A stretch of 6,326 bases of DNA from the NCBI GenBank assembly GCA_007571095.1, contig RKSB01000002.1, forward strand, positions 1-6,326, written 5' to 3'. This document shows, piece after piece, positions 1-5,178 of the stretch. Source of the stretch: K189A clade bacterium. GTDB lineage: Bacteria; Pseudomonadota; Gammaproteobacteria; Pseudomonadales; Azotimanducaceae. Positions within the stretch are counted from its first letter, which is position 1; every line of letters begins with the position of its first letter. A program made the position numbers and the translations under genes. Below the pieces are notes generated by a model. The model had not been told where the DNA came from and ran no database searches. It saw nothing but the letters and a program-made list of their open reading frames with translations.

Positions 1-79
1 CGAGGGGTTTTTCTCGCCTGGTTATTACCTGATATGAAGTTATCCCTCAACAATCTCTGCAAACACTGGGATTTGGTTC
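1..79. other. Left edge, no supported gene
   Basis: These bases hold no supported coding region; a frame from the left edge ends at TGA 35-37. A short CGAG/CTCG inverted repeat around a T run is at positions 1-16. The promoter and ribosome-binding site of the first gene should lie here or further upstream, but I see no convincing site. Confidence 0.3.
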
Positions 80-451
80 ATGTCGAGAGCAGGAGGAAAA
101 AGAAAATTGAAATTCACTGAATTGAGTGTGGAGGAAATTCTTGGCATCGTCGAGCCGCTTATGCAAAATTGCCTGGAGGGTTCAAACGAAAGCGATCACG
201 CAAAGCACGTTAGAGACTTTACCGACAGAATGAAAAACATAGTGACACCCGAAGAACTCAAAAGGCAATTGTCCGGCAAGCCGCGCATTCGTTTTACAAA
301 CAGACAATTTCTAAATCTGTTCAGAAGAAGGAATTCGATAGGGATTGTCTGGAAGCAGAGCACTTCATCCAGTGATGACGAGCTAATCAACCAGGCAATT
401 TTCAAGGAAGTGGACGGAAGAGTGCTGATAGATCATTGCATGATCTGTTGA
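80..451 (+). CDS. Conserved-looking hypothetical protein, 123 aa, function unknown
   Basis: I do not recognise this protein with confidence. It has a basic N-terminus (residues 2-11), a predicted helix around residues 14-31, an acidic/His stretch NESDHAKH (36-43), then a more beta-like half ending in IVWKQ (89-93), SSSDDELINQAIF (97-108) and a hydrophobic C-terminus, VLIDHCMIC. The pattern of an N-terminal helix followed by strands with a Trp is loosely like NTF2-fold proteins, but this is a guess. No signal peptide or membrane segment is visible. The ATG at 80 is the first start after an in-frame TGA at 35-37; no strong Shine-Dalgarno precedes it. The coherent composition and the absence of any competing long frame support it as a real gene. 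It ends in the same frame as the following kinase gene, separated from its homology by this single TGA. Confidence 0.7.
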   Translation: MSRAGGKRKLKFTELSVEEILGIVEPLMQNCLEGSNESDHAKHVRDFTDRMKNIVTPEELKRQLSGKPRIRFTNRQFLNLFRRRNSIGIVWKQSTSSSDDELINQAIFKEVDGRVLIDHCMIC

Positions 452-511
452 GACGAGGCTGCAATCGACCTTCAAACTGTAAAGCATCTCCTGCTCAGTC
501 AATTTCCTGAT
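452..511 (+). other. Upstream in-frame extension of the APH-family kinase without a standard start codon
   Basis: These 20 codons are open and in frame with the kinase, and bounded on the left by the TGA (449-451) of the preceding gene. They read as an amphipathic helix (AIDLQTVKHLLLSQFPD) that, from memory of the family, corresponds to the conserved N-terminal segment ending in QFP. The only possible initiators are non-standard: ATC at 464, preceded by GAGG at 455-458 with a 5-base spacer, or CTG at 491. An alternative is read-through of the TGA, which would fuse the upstream 123-residue protein to the kinase. Confidence 0.5.
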
Positions 512-1342
512 ATGGCTGAAGATACACTCATTCCCCTTCATCCTCAGGGCACAGACAACAAAATGTATCGGTTGGGGAAGAACAGGCTGGTTCGTTTACC
601 TCGCACGAAAACCTCGGCTGAAAGCCTGAAAAAAGAGATTGAATGGCTTCCATTTATAGGGGAAAAACTGCCCATTCCGGTACCTGTACCAAGGCATGTG
701 GGCACTCCATCCGAGGATTATCCTTTTCCCTGGGTGATCTGCGATTTTTTGACGGGAAAGAATCCGAATAACAAGGACGAACTCAAACAAGACATTGCTG
801 CTCGGGACCTCGCCAATTTCATCCGTTCTCTGCAAAAAATCGAGGCCGCAAACGGACCAGAGTGTGATCGAGGCAGGCACATAAAAGTCAGGGATCAGGC
901 GGTACAAAAAAGCATTCCCCTGTTGCAGGATGACTATGACCCGAAGCCATTGAAAAGCCTTTGGAAAAAGATGGTTGCGGCCTCAGAATGGCGGCATCCG
1001 CCTGTCTGGATTCACGGAGACCTGCACTCGGGTAATATTCTTGCTTGTAACAGGCGAATTTCAGCTGTTATAGACTTTGGGCTTTGCGGAGTGGGTGATC
1101 CGTCCTGCGACTATATGGCAGCATGGACTCTGCTCGACAGGGAAGCACGAGCAACATTCAGATTCCTTGTCAAAGCGAGCGACGACTGTTGGCTGAAGGC
1201 CATGGGCTGGGCCTTCAGCATGGGCGTTTTGGGCTACCCCTACTACAGGGAAACAAATCCTGAATTTGCCAAAATAGCCAAAGATGCACTGGATGCCGTG
1301 CTGGAGGATTGTGAAATGACCGATAGCAGTGTGCGAGGCTAG
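512..1342 (+). CDS. Aminoglycoside phosphotransferase (APH)-family kinase, N-terminus uncertain
   Basis: This is a small-molecule kinase of the APH/choline-kinase superfamily, a cytosolic enzyme that transfers phosphate from ATP to a hydroxyl of an antibiotic or metabolite. Numbered from the ATG at 512, the nucleotide-binding N-lobe includes TDNKMYRLG (14-22) and VRLPR (27-31). The catalytic loop is HGDLHSGNIL (168-177, catalytic Asp170 and Asn175), and the metal-binding motif is VIDFG (186-190, Asp188) followed by GVGDPSCD (193-200). All key residues are present. The fold matches the broad APH group found widely in bacterial chromosomes, whose substrates are mostly unknown, so aminoglycoside resistance should not be assumed. 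The start is doubtful: codons 452-511 upstream, in the same frame, encode DEAAIDLQTVKHLLLSQFPD, which fits the usual N-terminal helix of this group. No ATG, GTG or TTG lies in that stretch, and the ATG at 512 has no Shine-Dalgarno. Confidence 0.9.
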   Translation: MAEDTLIPLHPQGTDNKMYRLGKNRLVRLPRTKTSAESLKKEIEWLPFIGEKLPIPVPVPRHVGTPSEDYPFPWVICDFLTGKNPNNKDELKQDIAARDLANFIRSLQKIEAANGPECDRGRHIKVRDQAVQKSIPLLQDDYDPKPLKSLWKKMVAASEWRHPPVWIHGDLHSGNILACNRRISAVIDFGLCGVGDPSCDYMAAWTLLDREARATFRFLVKASDDCWLKAMGWAFSMGVLGYPYYRETNPEFAKIAKDALDAVLEDCEMTDSSVRG

Positions 1343-1467
1343 AGCGGTGAACGAAAAGTCATACGAAAAAATTCCATGAACATTGATGCGGGGCGGTCCC
1401 AGCATTGAATGCGAAGGACAACGACTACACAAGATTTAAGCGAAACCATTGATTGAGAGTTGAATAA
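1343..1467 (+). promoter_or_regulatory. Intergenic region with spaced CATTGA repeats and a weak promoter candidate
   Basis: This 125-base gap precedes the SnoaL-like gene. CATTGA occurs at 1381, 1403 and 1447, so the copies are 22 and 44 bases apart, and the first two extend to CATTGATGCG and CATTGAATGCG. TTGATG (1383-1388) and TTGAAT (1405-1410) are separated by 16 bases and could form a weak sigma-70-type promoter. A GAGAG at 1455-1459 lies 8 bases before the ATG at 1468 and is the likely ribosome-binding site. The promoter call is tentative. Confidence 0.2.
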
Positions 1468-1890
1468 ATGAACATGTCTCATTACGAAGCGATACACCAC
1501 TTGCTGGCGAACTACTGTTTTATCGTTGATCGCGCTTCGGCGACGGAGATGGCCGACCTCTTTTGGGAAGATGCCACGCTTGATTTCGCAGGCGAAGTTT
1601 ACGAGGGCAGAGACGCTATTTACGATGTCTATGCAACCTGGATAACCGAAAAGCGGGACCCTGTGGTGGGGCTGCGCCATATCCTGTACACACCGAGTAT
1701 CGAGGTCAGCGGTACGAGTGCTGTTGCGGAGACCTACTATGATGCAGACGGCCACTCGAAAGATTCGGGTCGCTATATTCGACTGCGCGGACTCTACCGG
1801 GATCGCCTTGAACTGCGAAATGCCGAGTGGCGTTTTTTGTCGAGAGAGGTTCAGACCTGGCAGGTACCCTTTGACCGCAAGAAATCGTGA
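1468..1890 (+). CDS. SnoaL-like / NTF2-fold domain protein, 140 aa
   Basis: This is a single-domain SnoaL-like protein of the NTF2-fold superfamily, in which a helix-lined cone-shaped barrel binds a hydrophobic small molecule. Members include polyketide cyclases, dehydratases and isomerases, and many have no known substrate. Visible family features are the opening helix YEAIHHLLANYCFIVDRA with Asp21, ATEMADLFWEDATLDFAG (25-42) with the usual acidic residue after the Phe/Trp, GRDAI (47-51), RHIL (70-73) with a conserved His, and the closing strands GRYIRLRGLYRDRLEL (101-116) and AEWRFLSREV (119-128). The length is normal for the family. A second ATG two codons in is an alternative start; the GAGAG at 1455-1459 suits the first. 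It is followed after 41 bases by the VOC-family gene on the same strand, so the two are probably co-transcribed. The specific reaction cannot be read from sequence. Confidence 0.85.
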   Translation: MNMSHYEAIHHLLANYCFIVDRASATEMADLFWEDATLDFAGEVYEGRDAIYDVYATWITEKRDPVVGLRHILYTPSIEVSGTSAVAETYYDADGHSKDSGRYIRLRGLYRDRLELRNAEWRFLSREVQTWQVPFDRKKS

Positions 1891-1931
1891 GTAAACCGAC
1901 GACGACTCACTAGAGGGAGGAAAGAAGAGAC

Positions 1932-2348
1932 ATGGACAACAGAGCAAAGATCATGCCCTCTATACGATACAGGCATTGCGAAAAAGCCATCGAATGGCTG
2001 GACAAGGCTTTTGGCTTTGAAAAACACCTGATAGTCCCCGACGATGCAGGGGGTATTCTGCATGCCCAACTGGCTTGCGGCGATTGCATGGTCATGCTGG
2101 GTTCAGCACGTGCAGACAACGAATTTGGTAGGCTGAACTCCTCTCCTGCAGAACTGAACGGACAGAATACTGCGAGTATTTATATGGTTGTGGAGGATGC
2201 CGATGCTCACTACCAAAGGGCTTTGGAAGGGGGAGCGGAAATAGTCCTCGATATCAAAGGCGAGGACTATGGCGGAAGGGGTTATACCTGCAAGGACCTG
2301 GAAGGGCATTTATGGAGCTTCGGGACTTACAACCCATGGAATGATTGA
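1932..2348 (+). CDS. Glyoxalase/bleomycin resistance (VOC) family protein, 138 aa
   Basis: This is a vicinal oxygen chelate superfamily protein with the paired beta-alpha-beta-beta-beta modules used by glyoxalase I, extradiol dioxygenases and antibiotic-binding resistance proteins. The first module covers about residues 8-57 (MPSIRYRHCEKAIEWLDKAF, then GGILHAQLACGDCMVML, with His44 a possible ligand). The second covers about 80-133 (TASIYMVVEDADAHYQRAL, then GGRGYTCKDLEGHLWSFGTY). The DLEGHLW segment with Glu124 is the hallmark of the C-terminal module. The ending GTYNPW is typical of a common subgroup of uncharacterised glyoxalase-like proteins. A strong GGGAGG at 1915-1920 lies 11 bases before the ATG at 1932 and fixes the start. 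Placement after the SnoaL-like gene suggests a shared transcript. Whether it is an enzyme or a binding protein is not determinable here. Confidence 0.9.
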   Translation: MDNRAKIMPSIRYRHCEKAIEWLDKAFGFEKHLIVPDDAGGILHAQLACGDCMVMLGSARADNEFGRLNSSPAELNGQNTASIYMVVEDADAHYQRALEGGAEIVLDIKGEDYGGRGYTCKDLEGHLWSFGTYNPWND

Positions 2349-2354
2349 GAAAGA

Positions 2355-2378
2355 AGAATTGCACGGTGTGCGAATTCT
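2355..2378 (+). repeat. Hairpin with 10-bp stem after the VOC gene
   Basis: AGAATTGCAC (2355-2364) pairs with GTGC-G-AATTCT (2368-2378) with one unpaired G at 2372 and a three-base loop. It begins six bases after the stop codon of the VOC-family gene. It lacks a T run, so it may be an mRNA-stabilising 3' hairpin or a processing site instead of an intrinsic terminator. Confidence 0.4.
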
Positions 2379-2385
2379 GCGTTTC

Positions 2386-2416
2386 CGGCAAGTGCCAGGC
2401 ACTCAATCCCTTGCCG
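2386..2416 (+). repeat. Stem-loop CGGCAAG / CTTGCCG
   Basis: CGGCAAG (2386-2392) is perfectly complementary to CTTGCCG (2410-2416). The 17-base interior contains the small inverted repeat TGCC-A-GGCA. The right arm overlaps the possible terminator stem at 2415-2428, so the two structures are mutually exclusive. Confidence 0.35.
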
Positions 2417-2433
2417 CTCAGTCGAGTGTTTTT
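2415..2433 (+). terminator. Weak intrinsic terminator candidate between the VOC and DUF1272 genes
   Basis: CGCTC (2415-2419) pairs with GAGTG (2424-2428), including one G-T pair, around the loop AGTC, and is followed directly by TTTTT (2429-2433). The stem is short, so termination would be partial at best. It sits only 14 bases before the next ATG, which would place it in the leader of the DUF1272 gene if transcription reads through. Confidence 0.3.
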
Positions 2434-2447
2434 AAGCGGGAGTAACC

Positions 2448-2627
2448 ATGCTGGAGATGAAAACAGATTGCGGAATCTGTGGTGCAAAACTTGCACATGA
2501 TTCTGATGCCCTTATCTGCTCATTCGAATGCACTTATTGTGCGGAGTGCGCAAAAGTATTGAACTTCATTTGCAAAAATTGTGATGGTGAACTGCTCAAA
2601 CGCCCCAAAAGAGCAATCAGACGGTAA
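2448..2627 (+). CDS. DUF1272 family small cysteine-rich protein, 59 aa
   Basis: This short gene matches the DUF1272 family, small bacterial proteins of unknown function whose cysteine spacing implies two zinc-binding knuckles. The start MLEMK is typical of the family. The eight cysteines are at 8, 11, 24, 28, 31, 34, 42 and 45, arranged as DCGIC, ICSFECTYCAEC and ICKNC. The central SFECTYCAEC and the closing GELLKRPKR are the most recognisable parts of the family. There is no membrane segment or signal peptide. GGGAG at 2438-2442 lies 5 bases before the ATG and supports the start. The stop TAA at 2625-2627 is 28 bases before the ABM-family gene on the same strand, so the two are probably co-transcribed. 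The role is unknown; zinc binding is inferred from the cysteine pattern alone. Confidence 0.92.
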   Translation: MLEMKTDCGICGAKLAHDSDALICSFECTYCAECAKVLNFICKNCDGELLKRPKRAIRR

Positions 2628-2655
2628 GGGATGCACAGACTGAGCGGAAAGTGAT

Positions 2656-2931
2656 ATGACCTTTGTTCTGGAGGGCTATATTCGAGTACCACCGGAGGAA
2701 CTTGAAAATATAAAAAATAACCTGGAAGAGCATATTCAAAACACATTAAACGAACCCGGCTGCCTGGAGTTTAGAGTTGAGCGGGATGGTACCGATGAAT
2801 GCGTCTTTCATGTTTTTGAGAGGTTTAGAGACAAGGATGCATTTGATGCACACCAGCAAAGAGTCAAGACCAGTCATTGGGGTGCTGTCACGCAAAATGT
2901 GGAGAGGGTTTATAAGGAGCGTATAGAGTAA
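2656..2931 (+). CDS. Antibiotic biosynthesis monooxygenase (ABM)-domain protein, 91 aa
   Basis: This is a single dimeric ferredoxin-like ABM domain, the family that includes cofactor-free quinol monooxygenases such as YgiN and small polyketide-tailoring oxygenases, as well as many uncharacterised proteins. The features seen are an opening strand FVLEGYIRVPPEEL (3-16), a helix at 17-31, then EPGCLEFRVERD (33-44), the strand VFHVFERFRDKDAFDAHQQ (50-68) with the family-typical ER/W-x-DxxAFxxHxxS-like pattern, and HWGAVTQNVERVY (74-86). The length is typical for a single-domain member. A GGAAAG at 2646-2651 precedes the ATG at a suitable distance. It follows the DUF1272 gene by 28 bases and converges with the methyltransferase gene. 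The likely role is oxidation or binding of an aromatic or quinone-like compound, but the substrate cannot be told from sequence. Confidence 0.9.
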   Translation: MTFVLEGYIRVPPEELENIKNNLEEHIQNTLNEPGCLEFRVERDGTDECVFHVFERFRDKDAFDAHQQRVKTSHWGAVTQNVERVYKERIE

Positions 2932-3096
2932 AGGGCCCTCCATTAAAGTAAGTCGAAAGGGCAAGTTTAAAATGGAGCGACTGGTTCACAAGGAGTTAGG
3001 TTGTCTTCAGGAACGGACCCTCCAGTCGCATTCAGGATTGATGCTACCGAAGCATTGAGAACTCAAGCCGCTTTCCTGGCACGAGTGCCGAAAAAC
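2932..3096. repeat. Convergent intergenic gap rich in inverted repeats
   Basis: This non-coding gap of 165 bases lies between the 3' ends of the ABM gene (+) and the methyltransferase gene (-). Perfect inverted repeats seen by eye are CTCCATT (2938-2944) with AATGGAG (2971-2977), GCGACTGG (2977-2984) with CCAGTCGC (3022-3029), ATGCT (3041-3045) with AGCAT (3051-3055), TTGAG (3055-3059) with CTCAA (3062-3066), and GGCAC (3078-3082) with GTGCC (3085-3089). None is followed by a proper T run in the direction of either gene, so no canonical terminator is called. I see no open frame of note here. Confidence 0.4.
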
Positions 3097-3849
3097 TCAC
3101 ACCGGATACACCAAATCAAGCTCGGCCTGCTGTTGCTTCAATAGATCGTTCAATCTTTTTTCGGCAGCCTGAAAATAGCCTTCATCAATTTCAATACCGA
3201 TAAATTTTCGCTTCAGGTTCAATGCCGCATGCCCGGTGCTTCCAACACCCATAAAACAATCCAGCACCACGCTGTTTTCATCTGTCGACCAGTTGATTAT
3301 TTTCTGCAAAACCTTAATGGGTTTTTGTGTGGGGTGGTGGGGGTCCTTGATACGCTCTTTGCCCATGCATATAGGTGTTTCGATGAAATTGTGCATCTCG
3401 CTTTGCTTGCCAAAATTCCAGATATGTCCTTTGTTCCACATGCAAACCACCAATTCGCAGCTGTTCAAGAAGCCGGCACGACGAACTTTGGGCACAGGAT
3501 TTGTTTTATGCCAAACCAGAAACTGAAAAGTGTCGAATTCGCAGTCATAAGCTTCGTGCCATTTGCCAATCAGGTTGTAAGTACAAAAAGCAAAAATGCT
3601 GCCTCTATCGCTTAATACCCGCTTGAATTCACCCAGCCAGGCGGCAGGATAAAAATTCTCCAAATCCCACTTGGCCAAATCGTTGTTAATGTCTTTCCTC
3701 CAGTCGAAACTCATATTTCCAGTACTATAACCAGCCAGGTTATAGGGCGGATCAATGAGTATCAGGTCAATGCTGCCAGCCTCAATCTTCTTTATCTCTT
3801 CTGCGGCATTGCCTCGCCACAGAACAAAAGGTTTTTGATCAAATATCAT
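3097..3849 (-). CDS. Site-specific DNA methyltransferase, beta class, probably N6-adenine
   Basis: This is an S-adenosylmethionine-dependent DNA methyltransferase of the N4/N6 family (PF01555-type). In residues counted from the ATG at 3849, catalytic motif IV reads LILIDPPYN near residues 29-37, and DPPY favours N6-adenine as the target base. Motif X/HPTQKP and the SAM-binding motif I (VLDCFMGVGSTG) then follow near the C-terminus, with FIGIEID as motif II. The order IV, target-recognition region, X, I defines the beta class. The target-recognition part, between WHKTNPVPK and HPTQKP, is short. The ATG at 3849 has GGAGG 12 bases upstream (3866-3862); an in-frame GTG at 3870 adds seven residues but has a poorly spaced site. 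No endonuclease gene is adjacent, so it looks like an orphan methyltransferase. The recognition sequence cannot be inferred. Confidence 0.92.
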   Translation of the reverse strand: MIFDQKPFVLWRGNAAEEIKKIEAGSIDLILIDPPYNLAGYSTGNMSFDWRKDINNDLAKWDLENFYPAAWLGEFKRVLSDRGSIFAFCTYNLIGKWHEAYDCEFDTFQFLVWHKTNPVPKVRRAGFLNSCELVVCMWNKGHIWNFGKQSEMHNFIETPICMGKERIKDPHHPTQKPIKVLQKIINWSTDENSVVLDCFMGVGSTGHAALNLKRKFIGIEIDEGYFQAAEKRLNDLLKQQQAELDLVYPV

Positions 3850-3951
3850 TGAGTCGTAAAACCTCCGCACTCCCTCAATTGCATTCTCTATGTTAGCGTC
3901 ATGCCCTTATTTACCTGAAGTCATATCTCAAGCGAAGGCAGGTTTGCAGAA
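3850..3951. promoter_or_regulatory. Divergent intergenic region between methyltransferase and 352-aa gene
   Basis: About 100 bases separate the start codons of the two divergent genes, so both promoters must lie here or overlap the coding ends. A weak candidate for the methyltransferase on the minus strand is TTCAGG, then 18 bases, then TAACAT (4 of 6 in the -10). No convincing sigma-70 pair is visible for the plus-strand gene. The ribosome-binding site for the plus gene is probably GCAGG at 3938-3942. No clear operator palindrome was seen. Confidence 0.25.
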
Positions 3952-5010
3952 ATGACGACACCGAAGGCCATCGACTCACCGGCATTGCAGCTGGCCGCCA
4001 TGGCCGCTCAGGCGGAAGTCCACCATCAGTATTTTCTGGGGCTTCAGCTTATGGTTGCGGTCGAGGAAAGCAGGCAGGCGGTTTATGACTGGATGTTTCG
4101 GTTGTTCAGAAAGCAGCACGAAGAGAAGTTTCTTTCGAGCTTCGAAAAGCTGGGTCTTGCCGGCCAGCCGCATGCGGTCGCCTGTGCCAAATACCATGTT
4201 CTTTCCAACAGCATGGGGGGTGTCGCCGTAGAGTACATGGAAGAAAACGACCGCAAGGCCTGGGTTCGTTTTCGGTATCCTCGCTGGATGTATGCCGGTC
4301 CAGCCATTTGTGGCATTCCGGTGGAAGCCAGCCGCGGCTTTTTGCATGGCTGGTATGCCCACAATGGTGTCAGCCTGCAAAACCCCAGGCTGGGCTTTGT
4401 CTGCGTCTCGGAAGACATGACAGGGCAGTACGGGCTTTGCGGCTACTTCAGGGAGTATGACCAGAATATTGATGACTCAAAGCGGCTGGTCTTTGCTCCC
4501 GATGAGAGTCCTCCTCAGTTTGATGCTGCCATCCAGCCTCAGCCGCCGACGGCAGCCTGGAGCCGAGAAAGGCTGGCAAAAGCCAACAGAAACTACGCGG
4601 TTGAATATATTCGCAACGGCATCAGTGCCCTAACTGCTGTACTGGGAAGAGAAAAAGCGGTACAGCTTGGCAGAAGGGCGGCTCGTCTGACCGGCCTGCA
4701 GCATTACTCGACAATGGCGAAATCTGTGGGTGTGAGCGAAGGTGGTGCTCAAGAAGCCGCCGAATTCATCGCTCGAATGATGCTGGGTATGGGTGACGAA
4801 GCCTTCCTGTCCAGCGAGGGTACCGATGCTTTCTCCATTCGCCAGTCGGGGCTTCGGGTTGTCAGGGGCATGGAGAATCCGCATCGAGGCGACCTGCTGA
4901 ATTGCTGGATTGAACTTTGGCGAGGTGCCATCGACTCTCAGCGCGCCTTTCTCTCCGTTCAATGCGAAGTCAAGGAAACCGAACTGCTTTGGAGAATTCA
5001 GAGCCGCTAA
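3952..5010 (+). CDS. Uncharacterised 352-aa protein, possibly distant to L-2-ATC hydrolase-like proteins
   Basis: I cannot assign this protein firmly. Its N-terminal third (1-100) is helical and rich in Ala and His (AQAEVHHQYFLG, 19-30). A central aromatic, Gly/Pro-rich block (104-170) contains VRFRYPRWMYAGPAICGIP, GWYAHNGVSLQNPRLGFVC and GYFREYD, which looks like a beta-rich ligand-binding core. A Pro-rich linker (184-202) precedes a helical bundle (205-285) with LGREKAVQLGRRAARL. A final small alpha/beta segment (295-352) includes LLNCWIELWRGA and ends LLWRIQSR. The layout of the C-terminal half, with a helical part followed by strands carrying Cys and Trp, loosely recalls L-2-amino-thiazoline-4-carboxylic acid hydrolase-like proteins, at low confidence. 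There is no signal peptide or membrane segment, so it is presumably cytosolic. It is divergent from the methyltransferase gene and followed by a hairpin. Its composition appears more GC-rich than the genes to its left. Confidence 0.85.
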   Translation: MTTPKAIDSPALQLAAMAAQAEVHHQYFLGLQLMVAVEESRQAVYDWMFRLFRKQHEEKFLSSFEKLGLAGQPHAVACAKYHVLSNSMGGVAVEYMEENDRKAWVRFRYPRWMYAGPAICGIPVEASRGFLHGWYAHNGVSLQNPRLGFVCVSEDMTGQYGLCGYFREYDQNIDDSKRLVFAPDESPPQFDAAIQPQPPTAAWSRERLAKANRNYAVEYIRNGISALTAVLGREKAVQLGRRAARLTGLQHYSTMAKSVGVSEGGAQEAAEFIARMMLGMGDEAFLSSEGTDAFSIRQSGLRVVRGMENPHRGDLLNCWIELWRGAIDSQRAFLSVQCEVKETELLWRIQSR

Positions 5011-5021
5011 GAGGGCGATAA

Positions 5022-5047
5022 GTTCTGGCCATCGGCCACTCCAGAAC
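5022..5047 (+). terminator. Hairpin downstream of the 352-aa gene
   Basis: GTTCTGG (5022-5028) is perfectly complementary to CCAGAAC (5041-5047), with a 12-base loop that itself contains GGCC and GGCC-like pairing potential. It starts 11 bases after the TAA of the 352-residue gene. The following bases are CTTCTCT, not a clean T run, so it may be a weak terminator or a 3'-end stabilising structure. A second small inverted repeat, TCCGG-CAT-CCGGA, lies at 5066-5078. The remaining part of this convergent gap, up to 5178, holds no gene that I can support. Confidence 0.35.
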
Positions 5048-5178
5048 CTTCTCTGATTACTCTCATCCGGCATCCGGAACATTCCAGACGTCAAGCCTCC
5101 TTGAGGGGTATGCCTCGCTCTGGCAGAAGTCATAATCAAATCAACGGTTTCAAGGCTCCTGGTATCGACGGCTCTTTT

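Noticed and set aside
449..451. TGA as a selenocysteine codon linking the first two genes
   Set aside because: No stem-loop of SECIS type is apparent just after the TGA, and neither protein family is known to use selenocysteine; simple termination is more likely.
1339..1947. 202-codon open frame on the minus strand
   Set aside because: It lies opposite the SnoaL-like gene, which has clear family motifs; the minus-strand translation is low-complexity and without recognisable features.
2995..3001. GTTAGGT resembling an integron attC core site
   Set aside because: No matching inverse core (RYYYAAC) was found 50-150 bases upstream, the other gene borders lack such cores, and two genes lie on the opposite strand, so a cassette array is not supported.
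3229..3615. 128-codon open frame on the plus strand
   Set aside because: It is antisense to the methyltransferase catalytic region, whose motifs are unambiguous.
4630..5139. 169-codon open frame on the minus strand
   Set aside because: It is antisense to the end of the 352-residue gene and reads as a shadow frame.
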